Shown one piece after another: positions 43,656 through 55,320 of a stretch of 64,000 nt of DNA. The notes beneath the pieces are model-generated. The model had not been told where the DNA came from. It searched no databases and saw only the letters and a list, made by a program, of their open reading frames with translations. This DNA is from Tricholoma matsutake. Taxonomy: Eukaryota > Basidiomycota > Agaricomycetes > Agaricales > Tricholomataceae. Positions within the stretch are counted from its first letter, which is position 1. Each line of letters opens with the position of its first letter. The stretch is taken from contig AP026545.1 of NCBI GenBank assembly GCA_026075535.2, forward strand, positions 8,928,001-8,992,000. The letters run 5' to 3'. A program made the translations under genes and the position numbers.

Positions 43656-45488
43656 TTGAGCCATGGCAACACTAGGGACTCCCACCAACAGTATTTTCAC
43701 TGGGTTGATCACACACCATCGCCTCCATCAGCAATGACATCCTCTGCCTGCCTCCCTTCCCCTCCTTCCACAGCACCCAATTTGAGTGCATTGCCTGCCC
43801 TTACACCATCATTCCCTTTTCCTCCAGTTATGTATGTATTGCAGTTTCTCTGACTGCAAATGGAAACGTGTCCCTGCTTGTGATTGTCAGCACAAAATGT
43901 GTCAAACCCACTGTCAACTCAGTGGTGGGCCATTGCAAGGACCATGTCAGGACTCAGCAAGGCCAGCTCAAAAGACATCCCTCTCCCTCTTGTTACTCTT
44001 CCCTCAACATCTCATGACATTGATGACTTGCTTATCGACCCATTGCTTCAAATGCCACCAGCCACAGCCCCCCCATCAATGCCTATTCCTGAACCCACCA
44101 AGTTCTAGTGTTGCCACTGGCTCAGCCAACGTTTTTCAATGAAATGGCTATAGCATACCAGATAAATTTATTTTGTTGTGCCAGATTGACATTGATTGTA
44201 TCTCACTCATATTTTAATCCTTTTCTTCATTCAATTGGTGAATATGGGGCATATATGTAGTAGAATATTCCCACCATAAATAAATGTAGGGTATTCATCA
44301 CATAATTTATGGTTGTCACATTACATTTTGGCAGGGTCTCTACATCAAATCTTCATCAAATCTCTCAAAAATTGAATCAAAAGCTGGGTATTTACAAGGT
44401 CTATTGGTGTACCTAACTTTTCTAATGGTTTGAGTCATGGTTATTGAGATATACATACATGTATTGTTAGACTTCTCACTCCCGCCCAGCTCGTGTAACT
44501 ATCAAGTCACTGAATCCATCCTCCACAACCTAGGGCTCATCCTTGAGAGCGATGTTAACCCAGCTACCCAGCTCTCATCCGGCTACAAAACTATGACACT
44601 GCTGAAGGACTCTGGGTTGGTTTCAAGATCAGTCAAGCATTTGATGCTGATTCACATCAACACTATTTTCTCATCAAGCACCAGGAAGTGAAGAGCTGCA
44701 TAGTATTTGAGGGTTGTATTGAGCAGGTTCAGGGCCTACATATGTGGGAGAACCTGACAGGAGAATGAAGCTATGTTTGGGACCTTCTCAGCCAGAAAAG
44801 TGTGACACCACTTGCTTGTCCACCCACCATCCTGTCTTCCTCATGTCCACCTGCTCTCCTGTCTTTTTCATGTACACCTGCTGTCACATCCTCTTTGCAT
44901 CCACCTGCCATCATCATCATTTCCTCAGATAATGAGGCTAGACTTTCAACTCCAATTGCACATTTGAAACCTCACAAAAGGTTGCTGCCTGCCTCTCCAG
45001 AAGTCATCCTCATTATCGACTCTGATCAGGAACTGCAGGTGGTGACCAAGGTGACCAAGCAAGTAAAGGTTAAGGAAGAATATGAGGCCAGGATCAAGAT
45101 TGAGCCTAAGGTGGAGATGGAGAGCTGCATGTCACCAGCACTAATACAGTGCTCCCATCAACTGTCTGGCAACAGTATCAAGAGCTCTGGTTCTGAAACT
45201 GATGGAACTGGCCAAAGCTTCAGCCAACCCTCACCCTCAACTATATTCTGCAGCCAGGAAGAAGCACTGAAATGGCCTCAAGACTACTATGTGTGTGACA
45301 TCCTTGCTGTCTTCAAGCAACCACCCTGTGGCATCTCAAAGAAGACTGCATTTGAGAGGCAATTCCCTGGGTTGGAATACAAGACAGAAATCTACCTTTT
45401 ACAATAATTACAACCTATGGAAATCAACACCCATCCCCTTGCACTCATGTTATGTGGACTATGGCCAGACCACAAAGGGCTCATGAAA
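43656..45488 (+). pseudogene. Hypothetical cysteine-rich gene, fragmented
   Basis: Several frames form one degraded gene. A Cys-rich motif, CSFSDCKWKRVPACDCQHKM then CQTHC, near 43840-43910 resembles a zinc-binding module common in mushroom hypothetical proteins. A Pro/Ser-rich region follows, then the 201-residue frame 44802-45407 with ILIIDSDQELQVV and PQDYYVCDILAVFKQPPCGI. A one-frame shift continues WKSTPIPLHSCYVDYGQTTK to about 45488. Introns and frameshifts cannot be separated with confidence. No function assigned. Confidence 0.4.
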
Positions 45489-45787
45489 GAGTTTGTGACT
45501 GCTCATGCAAGATATCTCAACTACTGATGCATAGTTTACTGGTTTTATGGTTAGCAATGCACTTTCATTTTGTCTCCTTTGTCTCTGATGTACTCTTGTT
45601 TTGTCATTAGCGATGTGTTTTCATTTTGTCTCCTTTGTCTCCAATGCACTCTCATTCTGTTGTTAGCAATCTGCACACATTTTGTACTCTCATTTTGTAG
45701 TAGCTCTCAATGCACACTCATTTTGTCTTCATATATTTTCATTGAAAACTGCTGAAAACTGCCAAACACTGGATTGAAACACTAACA

Positions 45788-48700
45788 GTGAATACAGATT
45801 TAATACACCAATGTAACCCTACTAAAAGTGTACATGGGATGGGCTTCTACCTTCTTTGCCTAACTTCACCTGAATTTGATACTGTCCACTCCATTTTCCA
45901 GAAGAATACCGAGATGATAGGAGGATCTGATACAAGGAAGGAAAAAGCTCATAAATTGATCACAAAGATTGTCAATTCCCTCAGCATAAAGATGGAGATG
46001 GGTTCTCCAATGATTTGCATGTACTTAATTGGCAATCCTGACCATTATAAGAGCCACAAGTTTCCCCTGTTTTACTGGGAATCATTTGTTTGGGAATGTC
46101 AAAAGCCTTGGGTATGCACTGATCTTGCCCAAGATTCAGAGAGCACAAGTACTAGTAGGGTGCATGAGGAAGCTAATATGCCCAATAAAGTTGCTATCAT
46201 TCAACATAATGGCTGAGTTATCAGACTCTCACCTGTTCTTCATTATGTGTTTTGTCCCAAGTGATTGGCCATATGAGCTTATATGAGTGGGTTTCAAGAT
46301 GTGAGTGGGAGAAGAAGCCTATAGGTAAAAAGCAGTCAAAATGGAATGTCACAACTCCAGAGCACACAAACACTGACTTTGTAGATCATGAAATCAATTC
46401 TGACTCAGACATGGACTCTCAACCAACCAAACATTCCTTGCTCTCATTCCTGGATGGGCATCCACTCACCAATTCTCATGGCACCCACTGTTGCTCCCCA
46501 ACTAAGGCCCATGTTCCAAACTTTGTAGGAGCAACCTTACCATACTTTGATCAAGGTGATCATGAGCAATAAGTATTACTGCTGCACCATGTTGACACTT
46601 TTCAAGCCCTGGAGGTCTGGTTTTGACTTGAAAAGTAAAGGAGAGTCATGGGATGATACATTCTCTGCTGCTTCTTTTTCCCCAAGACAACTTGAAATCA
46701 TGAGAAACATAAACATTTGGTATGAATGCCTCAACACTCAGGATGATTTTCATGTGCAGATGAAGGAAGGTGTGACTCAAATGCCTAGCACGGATGGCAT
46801 TGATGATCAATTATTCCCCAGTCCAGATGACATGGTGATAGAGGAGTCTTTTGGCAAACCAAGCCAACCTCTCACTATTGACAGATGCGAAAGGGTGAGA
46901 TGTAGTCTGATGAATGCTACTCAAAGGACTCTAGCAACCATTGGATGGTCTGAAACTTGACCATCTTCACTTCCAGAAAGTGTTGGCCCACAGATTTCTC
47001 CTGCCTTTCCCACTGCCATCCAAGCACCAAGTGCCTGGAAAGCCACTGTTGCTGCTAAATGTGCTGAAGTACTTGAGAATTGATGTCACCATCTGCCTTT
47101 GCATGTTCAGTCAGGTGCCAAGCCCATCAACTTTGTCCCAGATGAGGTGTGTGTGTGGTCAACAAATCCTACTTTCACATTGAAAGAATGGCAAAAGACA
47201 ATTGACAATGTTTTGCACAGCTTTCATCTGAACATGGAACAAAGTTGTGCTTTCTGCATTGTTGCAAATCACAGGTGCAGTCCAGATTCTGATCATTTAA
47301 AGATGTATATTGGTGGAGTGGCCAGCACAGGTAAGTCACAGGTCCTTAAGGCACTTCTCAAGTTCTTTTATGTGAAAAAGGAATCTCATTGTCTCACTAT
47401 TGTCACACCAACAGGTACTGCTGCTGCGCTTCTGGGAGGTTGTTTGACATATCATTCTGCATTCAGAATCAACCCTGATGGTCTGCAAATATTGAATGTC
47501 CAACTTTCACAACTAAAATCAGTTAGAAGGAGTGCAATATGTGTTTCTTGACAAGGTCTCTATGTTGTCATGTAGGGACATGTATCTAATTAGCAAACAG
47601 GTAGCACAATTAATAAACAACCTCAACACACCATTTGGAGGGATGAACATGATCTTTGCTGGAGATTTTGTGCAGCTGCCTCCCATTATTGGTCAGGAGC
47701 ATGCTTCACTATACAGTTGTACCATTGGTAGAAATGTGACCTCTCTTCAAGATCAAGAAGTGGTGATTGGGAAGGCCTTATGGCATCAGGTGACAATGGT
47801 TGTTATCCTATGAGAGAACATGAGACAGCAAACACAATCTCAAGAGGATACCAAGTTCCATGATGCTCTTGCAAACATGCCATATAAGGCCTGCACTCCT
47901 GCCGACATTGCTTTCTTAAAAAGTAGGGTATCCAGTGATTTTCCAGGGTGCCTGTGTGTAAATGAGACTCAGTTCCAAAATGTGTCTATCATCATGGGGC
48001 TGAATTTGGTCAAGGATGAAGTTAACAAGATAGGATGTTTAAGATTTGCTGCTGAGACAGAACATGAATTAGCCCATTTCTATTCAGTAGACAAGGTGCC
48101 TTCTGAGGATACCAGGTCAAATATGCAAGCCAATCATCAACAAGCTGGCAGGAAGTGTATAGTCAAGCACAGTAAGATACCAACAAACATACAGAGCATG
48201 CTTTGGGAACAACCATGCTGTCCAAATATGAAACCCATTCTGCCAAAACTTTCACTTTGTATTGGTATGCCTGTGATGATACGGAACAACACTGCCACAG
48301 AGCCATGCATCACAAAAGGACAGGAGGCATTTGTGCAGTCATGGGATTCCTCATGCAATGGAGAAGGGAAACAGATATTAGAAACACTTTTTGTTGAGCT
48401 AATAGAACCTTCTATGATAGTTACTATTGGTGAGTTACCTCAGAATGTAGTGCCATTGACAAAGACAAGTGTATCCACCTCCTGTTGGCTACCAGATGAC
48501 AACAATAACTGTGTCCAATACTCAAGTAGAAGTGATTCCCAACTTTGCAATGATGGATTATGCCTCACAAGGAAAAACAAGGCCTTACAATGTGGTGGAC
48601 TTGACATATAGCCAATTGCACCAAGGATATTACACAGCATTGTCAAGGAGTGCTACTGCAGCTGGAACATTGATCTTATCAAGCTTCCATCCATCCAAGA

Positions 48701-49591
48701 TTACTGGTGGCACATCAGGGGCTCTTTGCCAGGAGGTCTGGGAACTGGAGCCATTGGACAACATGACAACATTGTGATTTATGGGAAAACTTCTGAGGAA
48801 GGTTGCAATGGCAGATCAAAGATGTCAATTGATATCTTTGTTCTGAGAACACAAAGGCATAAATTACATACCTTTGACCATTCACAAGGCCATAAGATGG
48901 GGGAAAATGATCTGTTCCTTGAATGGGATGATTTGGATAGAGAATGGTGTATTGTTGACAAGAAGGGAAGTAAATGAGCTGTGGTAGCCCATAGCCAAAA
49001 GATCACATCCTGACATTGACGGTACAATGCCTAGTCCAAAGAAAATCAACTCGAACACTGAAAAACCAGCACATGGTTTCACCGAAAAATGATGCACTGA
49101 AAAAGAGGAGATCGCATATGTTCTCTGATGACCTGTGGAAGCTGAAGATGATTAAGCTACAGTGTAACTCAGTGGATGAAGCAGAGCCACATTCAGTAAA
49201 CATACCTGTAGGAACATAATGGCAAAACAACAGTTGCACCTATGATGCTGTTCTTACCATACTATTCAATGTTAAGTGCATTTCAGTCACATGAAAGCAT
49301 ATCTGGAAGGTCATCAGGACCACAATACACACTGGACCAGATCAGGGAGTATATGAGGCATCATTTGGCAAGGATATCACCCAGCTTCACATTCGGTGAA
49401 TATGAAAGTGTGCACTTGCTGTTGGATTGTTTTCTAATGTTGGATGCTCACATGACATTTTCTGAGCAGTTCTGTCCTTCTGGCCATATCGTGGACAAGC
49501 AGGAGTTGTATACAGCTATGTCAACAGCTGTCGAGCGGCTATTTTCACAAGGTTGCCAACTCCTCCACTTCACTTGTAGCTGCCTATCTCC
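45788..49591 (+). pseudogene. Helitron-type PIF1 helicase with cysteine-peptidase-like C-terminus
   Basis: Pre-helicase region: GSPMICMYLIGNPDHYKSHK, then VPNFVGATLPYFDQGD and TMLTLFKPWRSGFDLKS. The helicase has Walker A as GVASTGKSQV (usually AGTGKS) and Walker B as FLDKVSML, where the usual E is K (AAG at 47553-47555). FAGDFVQLPPIIG, then DYASQGKTRPYNVVDL and YYTALSRSATAAG (motifs V/VI) follow. Downstream, near 49217, WQNNSCTYDAVLTILFN resembles the catalytic-Cys region of the peptidase-like tail of mushroom Helitrons. Frameshifts occur at about 46215, 46570, 46960, 47540, 48500 and 49240. The HUH Rep domain is not seen. The gene is cut at 49592 by hAT #2 and resumes at 57703. Confidence 0.7.
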
Positions 49592-49838
49592 TAGTGTTTA
49601 AGGGTCCAGTTTGGTCCAAATCGATGCCCAGATTAGATGGACCACAACCCCAAAAGACTGGTTTTGACTGGTCTTTGGGCTGTTTTTATGAGTCTAACTA
49701 AATTATAATATATCGTAGATAAAACTAATTATATTTACACCCTGTGAGCAGTTGCTTGCAGCAGTGTTGCTAAAAAACTGAAAGAAAACAAAGAAGAACA
49801 GGATAATAATAAAATAGCCCCACCGTTGATAGGTTGTC

Positions 49839-50099
49839 TGTTGAAATTAATCCCTGATGCATGCTGTATACATGAGGCGATACATGCAGCATACGCATGT
49901 TACTGCGCTTACTGCGCATACATGCGGTAAACACATTCCCGAGTCATGTGACATCCTTAATATTATGTATATAAGGAGAAGTAGGAATACAGTGTTCTTA
50001 CCTCTGCTAACCCTAGCTATAAGTCTAACTAAACCCCAGGTAGGTTGTAAGGAACGTGTTGTCTCTTCCCCTGTGCAGCGTATATAGTCTGCTCCAACA
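49839..50099 (+). repeat. 5' LTR of copia #1
   Basis: It begins TGTTGAAATTAATCC and ends CTGCTCCAACA. TATATAAGG near 49970 is a TATA-like core promoter. It lacks the CCTGTACCGTA segment present in the 3' LTR and in copia #2. Confidence 0.92.
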
Positions 50100-50111
50100 G
50101 GTTATGGGCCC
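50100..50111 (+). promoter_or_regulatory. Primer-binding site, half-tRNA(iMet) type
   Basis: GGTTATGGGCCC directly follows the LTR. It is complementary to the anticodon stem-loop of eukaryotic initiator tRNA-Met (GGGCCCAUAACC), as in Drosophila copia, not to a tRNA 3' end. Confidence 0.75.
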
Positions 50112-50348
50112 TGCTGGGCACATCGCGAACGCGCTTTAATTAGCTGCGAACGACGTTGACTTCATCATCTCCAAATTATAACCTTGCGCTCTTCGTGAGC
50201 TGCATTGCGCTCCCTGCGAGCTGCATATAAAACCTAGGTTGACTAGGGTTAACCACTCTGAAGGAGTGTTCTCTCCTGAGAACGTTAAACGTGTTTTATT
50301 GAGTAAAGAGACTGATTGAGCGCTTTTAACAGCTGCCACCACAAAATC

Positions 50349-51260
50349 ATGTCTTCAACTCTTGAGAAACTCGTTCAAACTTTCGACGGATCAAACTACA
50401 TTCTATGGGCCGACTCAATGAAGGCGTGGCTCAGGTCTCAGGGCCTCTGGCAAATAACTAGCAGGGCGGAGCAAAAACCGCCCCCGGCGCCTCCTTTGAC
50501 GGCGACGAACGCTACCTTGGTAGCGGACGCTAATGCCAAGCTCCAGACCTGGAGCAACAAAAATGACCAGGCTATTGGTAGCCTAGTGCTCTGCCTGGCC
50601 CCCTCCATTCGGCAGTGTGCCAACACAAAGGACACTGCTGAGGAGGTGTGGGATCTCATCCGCACCGATTATGGTGTGGACGGCCCCTCCCAAGTCTTCG
50701 CGGACTTTAGGTCCACAATAGCAATCAAAATCCTGGCTGTGAACCCCGCACTGGAGATTGCAAGAATGGCAGACAAATTTGAGCACCTCACGGCTGCTAA
50801 CGTCGCCATCCCCGAGCTAGTACAGGCGATGATTCTACTTGCTGTGATGCCGCGCGAGTACGACTCATTGTCTGCAACGGTCCTTAACATGACCGCCACT
50901 AGCGCCTTGACATTTAAACATGTCAAGGACTCCATTGTTGCTGAAGCCTCAAGGCGCACAGCAGTTGGAAAGCCCGCTGGCCGGCCTCAGGCCAACAAAC
51001 TTTCCGCTGTTAAGCGCAAGGGGGGAAACCCCAAATGGCAGCCCAAAGAAGGGCAAAACAGCAACGGAGACTCGTCCCGAAAACGTGGACGACGTGGGGA
51101 CAGAAAGACTAAGGAGGAGAAGCCAAAAGAGAAACATACCCACCTCGCCTCCAACGCCTTTACCACCATAAATGGTAATGGCACCATCATACCGCCGATG
51201 CCGCTCATACAGCGCATCGAGCAACGCGAACACACTCCCACAAGGGATCCTCGCCGCTGA
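50349..51260 (+). CDS. copia #1 Gag
   Basis: ATG at 50349 (MSSTLEKLVQTFDGSNYILW) is the first Met of a frame ending at TGA 51258-51260. The N-terminal half matches copia Gag of the UBN2/retrotran_gag type: FDGSNYILWADSMKAWLRSQ, then VWDLIRTDYG, then MILLAVMPREYDSL. The C-terminus is basic (KRGRRGDRKTKEEKPKEK) and lacks a CCHC knuckle. The same frame reopens directly after the TGA into protease, so this may be a mutated single Gag-Pol frame or a readthrough stop. Copia #2 does not reach this point in the window. Confidence 0.75.
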   Translation: MSSTLEKLVQTFDGSNYILWADSMKAWLRSQGLWQITSRAEQKPPPAPPLTATNATLVADANAKLQTWSNKNDQAIGSLVLCLAPSIRQCANTKDTAEEVWDLIRTDYGVDGPSQVFADFRSTIAIKILAVNPALEIARMADKFEHLTAANVAIPELVQAMILLAVMPREYDSLSATVLNMTATSALTFKHVKDSIVAEASRRTAVGKPAGRPQANKLSAVKRKGGNPKWQPKEGQNSNGDSSRKRGRRGDRKTKEEKPKEKHTHLASNAFTTINGNGTIIPPMPLIQRIEQREHTPTRDPRR

Positions 51261-53465
51261 CCGCCTGCACAGGCATACACGGGCGCGGCCTCCTCTTCTC
51301 GCTCGGTTTACACCGAGTACCAGCAAGCTCGAGACACCCTCGAGCGCATGCAACTTCCGCGCAGCACGAAAAACCTGCGACTGCTGGAAGAGCACCTTAT
51401 GGTGCGAGAAGGTAAGAGAAGGAGGATAGAGCCAGAAACTGAGGCAACGATCGAGGAGGTAGAAGATGATACCGTCTCCCTCGGATCCGAACCTCCAGTT
51501 ACTAACGAGGAAGTGTGGAAAGCCATCGACGAAATGCTCGTCGATGAACCCCTTGATACAGGGGCATATGATGACAGGTCAGTCCTTTTCCCTGCCACAA
51601 GCACTAAGATTAAAATTCCTATGAACACAGCGAACTTTTCATGTGAAATTTTACCGCTATTAAATGTATCATGGAATTATGTAGATCTTAATATATGTGC
51701 TATGTGTGCAAAGGGAGATTGTAAGAAAGGTGCCGACTGGATCATGGATTCAGGCGCATCAAAACACTTCACTGGTGAAATGAAAGATTTCGCTTCTTAC
51801 AAGCCTTTACTGAGAAAGGACTCTACCTTGGTCCAAACGGCCACTGGTACTACTCATATAGTAGGAAAAGGAGCAGTCTTCATTAGGCACCAGGTAGTAT
51901 GTAATGGGAAGTCAGAGACATGTGAAACGCGACTATACCCCGTCTACTACATACCTGACATTAATACTCGATTGATGTCAATGGGGGTCTTTTTACAAGA
52001 CGGAAGTGATGTGCGTGGTTCCTCCGCATACATTTCATTCATCGAGCATGGAAACCCAATCATGCATTGTGTCCCTCTGAGGAATGACACGATCTATTGG
52101 GCTCGGACTCATATATTGAGCACCAAAAAGGTTAATGTCGCGACCATTTATGTCGCTGACTACTTGACTTGGCATAGGCAACTTGGACACCCATCCAAAG
52201 AGGCGCTAGGGAAAATGCCTAAAAGCACCATAAAATTCCCAAGGAATTTAATTATTCCTAAAGACAAAATTATATGTCCAGGGTGTGCAGAAGGGAAAAT
52301 GACCTCAAAATCTTTTCCCGAGTCAGACTCACGAGCTGACAAATCCTTTGAATTAATACATTCCGACCTAAAGGAACTCCCGGTACTATTGTACCACAAA
52401 CATAAATACTTCATTGTATTTCTGGATGACAAAACGTCACATATTTGGGTCCAATGCCTGAGAAAGAAATCTGACGCTGCTGCAGCGATTAGACAATTTC
52501 AAGCGATGGCTAAGACCCAATATGGCGCTACAATCAAGCGCTGGCATGTCAATCCAGGGGGGGAATTCAAGGATCATGAGCTACAAAAACAGCTCAAGGA
52601 TTTAGGCATCAAAATAGAGATGTCTGCACCCCACGTTCATCAACAGAATGGGCGCGCAGAGCGCGCTATAAGGACAATAATGGAAAAGTCGCAAACCCTG
52701 CGATTCACCGCTTGTCTACCACAATCATGGTGGGAATTTTGCATAGAACATGCAACACATTTATACAACCGAACCCCAATAAGGCGCCTGAAATGGCTGA
52801 CACCTTTTGAGGACCTGACAAAGGTCCGCCCAGACCTAAACAATCTGAAGGTCTTCGGTTGCGGTGCTTATGTCTATCTACCAAAGGAAAAACATCCAAC
52901 AACATTGTCTCCTCGATCAGAGCTAATGACGTACCTTGGAGTAGAAGATGGCATTAAAGCATATCGTTTCATGCAACGAAACGGCGCAATATTCATTGGT
53001 GCTACGGCACTATTTGATGAAACGATGTTCCCATGCTGTCCCGGAGCTAAAACTCCTGCCAAGACAGACCTTGGTGATTTTCCACCAGAACCAGAAGATG
53101 ACGACCACTCATCTGGAACGGATGGCGATGACCCTATACCGCCACAAAATCCGCCCCTTCCTCCATCATCAGAAGATGATGATGATGATTTACCAAGCGA
53201 GCAAAAGGCGCATGATGATGCGACTAATGCTCCTCCTCCACCGCCTCCAGTTAGCACTGAGGACTTTCGTCCAAGACGTGAAGATCAACAGGAATGGCAG
53301 CAATTGCCCCGTCGATCAGGCAGGCAGAGGAAAATCCCAAACCGTCCCGGCAATACCTATGGAGAACAGCGACTCCCCTCTGACATAGAGAGAGACATTG
53401 CGCGTGATCGATATTGGAAGAAGTCTGTGGGTCAAGATTCGGATCATAACCAAACACGACCATGA
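51261..53465 (+). pseudogene. copia #1 pol: protease and integrase
   Basis: Protease WIMDSGASKHFTGEM near 51740. The pre-integrase finger includes LTWHRQLGHPSKEAL and ICPGCAEGK. The integrase core has LIHSDLKELP (first D), then RWHVNPGGEFKD, where copia #2 has D before PGGEF; the second catalytic D is N here (AAT at 52551-52553). HQQNGRAERAIRTIM carries the E. A proline/acidic linker leads to TGA at 53463-53465, where copia #2 has CGA. Function would be integration; this copy is dead. Confidence 0.88.
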
Positions 53466-54602
53466 CCTCAACAGCAAGAACCGGTTGCTGGACCGAGTTC
53501 GGCACCCCACGAGAGTGTGCCCGATTCCAATAATCAAGAACATGATTACCCAATGGGGGAACCGGACGAAGCAGGTTATATTAAAAAGATAACCAAGGAA
53601 GGTGGAGATGAGCTTATCCGCTGGCTGTTGTCAAAAGCAGTCACACCATCAAGCGGAAAAAGCCTAGTTCCAAACCAATTTCGCGATATTGTGCGCCTAC
53701 CCCGGCAGCAGCAACTTGAGTGGAAACAGGCTTGTCGTGAAGAGTTAGAGGAATTCTTAGGCATGCGCATCACCCAGACCGCTGCAAAAGTCAAACTTGA
53801 TCAAACAGAATATCTCGCCATAGTGCTTGAGAGGTTCGAGATGACAAATGCCAAGATTGCCCCCACTCCGCTCCCGACTGGCTACAAACCGTTGGAGAAC
53901 ACAGCGACGCCAAACGCGGCGCTTAGATCAAAATATCAGTCTGTGATCGGATCTTTATTGTATCTGATGCTCAGAACGCGACCTGATATCGCTTATGCGG
54001 TAATCAAGATGTCGCAATTCTCGGCTAATCCTAGCCAAGAACATCTAGACAAAGCAATGTACATAATGCGCTATCTGGTGGGAACCCAGAAGTACAGTAT
54101 AGTCTATGATGGGGAGAAATCCGAGGGGCTACAGGCCTTCACAGATTCTGATTGGGCAGCTGACACAGTCAAGCGCCGATCTACAACGGGTTACTTTGCT
54201 ACTCTGGCGAGTGGCATTGTGTGCTGGCAGTCCCGTTTACAAAAAACTGTAGCACTGTCATCCACAGAAGCCGAATACATGGCTCTCTCCGACACTTGTC
54301 GGCAGATAGTGTGGATAGAGTCCTTATTCCAGGAACTTGGATATACACTGAAGCGCGTACCAATCTGCGCTGATAATCAAGGATCCATCTTTATTGGATC
54401 AAATCCAGTTCAGGAAAGAAGGACCAAACATATAGACATTCGCTACCACTACACCCGCGAATGCATAGAAAATGACAAAGTCACAGTCGTTTTCATTCCT
54501 GGAAGTGATAATCCGGCTGACATGTTCACAAAGAACCTTGGCGCCATCCTATTCAGGAAATTTAGAGACTCTCTTGGAATTACTTTCGAGATTCAAACTT
54601 AG
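53466..54602 (+). pseudogene. copia #1 pol: RT remnant and RNase H
   Basis: The same frame continues after the TGA. At REELE the sequence jumps to FLGMRITQTAAKV. Against copia #2 this is a deletion equivalent to 61211-61819 (609 bp, in frame) that removes the RT fingers, palm and YVDD box. The remainder is the RT thumb (YLMLRTRPDIAYAVIKM) and an apparently complete RNase H (AFTDSDWAAD, STEAEYMAL, ICADNQGSIFIG, RYHYTRECIENDKV), ending at 54600-54602. Confidence 0.88.
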
Positions 54603-54624
54603 CTGCTTAGAGCGCTGTACAGTT

Positions 54625-54906
54625 TGAGGGGGGGTGTTGAAATTAATCCCTGATGCATGCTGTATACATGAGGTGATACATGCAGCATACGCATGTTACT
54701 GCGCTTACTGCGCATACATGCGGTAAACACATTCCCGAGTCATGTGGCATCCTTAATATTATGTATATAAGGAGAACCTGTACCGTAGTAGGAATACAGT
54801 GTTCTTACCTCTGCTAACCCTAGCTATAAGTCTAACTAAACCCCAGGTAGGTTGTAAGGAACATGTTGTCTCTTCCCCTGTGCAGCGTATATAGTCTGCT
54901 CCAACA
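54625..54906 (+). repeat. Polypurine tract and 3' LTR of copia #1
   Basis: GAGGGGGGGG at 54625-54634 primes plus-strand synthesis (family knowledge) and abuts the LTR at 54635. The LTR contains CCTGTACCGTA, absent from the 5' LTR. Confidence 0.88.
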
Positions 54907-55029
54907 TTGTCTCCTCGGCTCAAAGGCCGATTCACCATTTCAACCACATTCTAATCACATTGGATAACTCGCATGAGGTCCCAGAAGCAGCGCGACCACT
55001 CCCGACCAAGTCTACCGAGCACGAGCATC

Positions 55030-55320
55030 GTATCAAATGCAATTGAACATCGTCGAGCATCGTATCGAACACGATTGAACATCGTCGAGCATTGTTGAGC
55101 ATTGTCGAACATTGTTGAACATTGTCGAGCATCGTCAAACATTGTCAAGCATTGTATCGAATGCGATCGAACAGCGCAAGCATCATATCGAACGCGATTG
55201 AACATCATTGAGCATCGTCGAACATTGTCGAGCATTGCGAGCATTGTATCGAACGTGGTCAAACATCGTCAAACATCATCGAGCATCATATCGAACACGA
55301 TCGAACATTGTCGAACATTG
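55030..55320. repeat. Minisatellite built on GAACATCGTCGAGCAT
   Basis: Roughly 20-bp units (ATTGAACATCGTCGAGCATT variants) repeat with CG/TG and CG/CA changes, and a longer-period word, GTATCGAACGCGATCGAACA, recurs. All frames stay partly open, so the short open frames here are by-products of the repeat. Confidence 0.8.

Larger units (their letters stand above)
41156..43664. repeat. 135-bp inverted arms enclosing a mosaic of elements
   Basis: 41156-41290 (GTGGCTTGAGCCACATTTTT... to GTTCCTGAG) is the inverse of 43530-43664 with few mismatches. Between them lie a left end of family A (41326), element C, and a hAT-like right end (GGACTGGACC...AACACTA, ending 43527). The arms could be terminal repeats of a host transposon filled with later insertions. 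No flanking TSD was recognised. Confidence 0.65.
49839..54906 (+). mobile_element. Ty1/copia retrotransposon #1
   Basis: LTRs at 49839-50099 (261 bp) and 54635-54906 (272 bp) differ by three substitutions I can see plus an 11-bp gap, so the insertion is recent. TSD TTGTC at 49834-49838 and 54907-54911. A half-tRNA primer site follows the 5' LTR and a G-run precedes the 3' LTR. Order: gag, protease, integrase, RT remnant, RNase H. A 609-bp in-frame deletion removed most of RT. It lies 12 bp inside element X. Confidence 0.92.

Noticed and set aside
52874..53257. Antisense frames over copia pol (also 62312-62695)
   Set aside because: Shadows of the Asp/Pro-rich linker, present identically in both copies because the sense strand is conserved.
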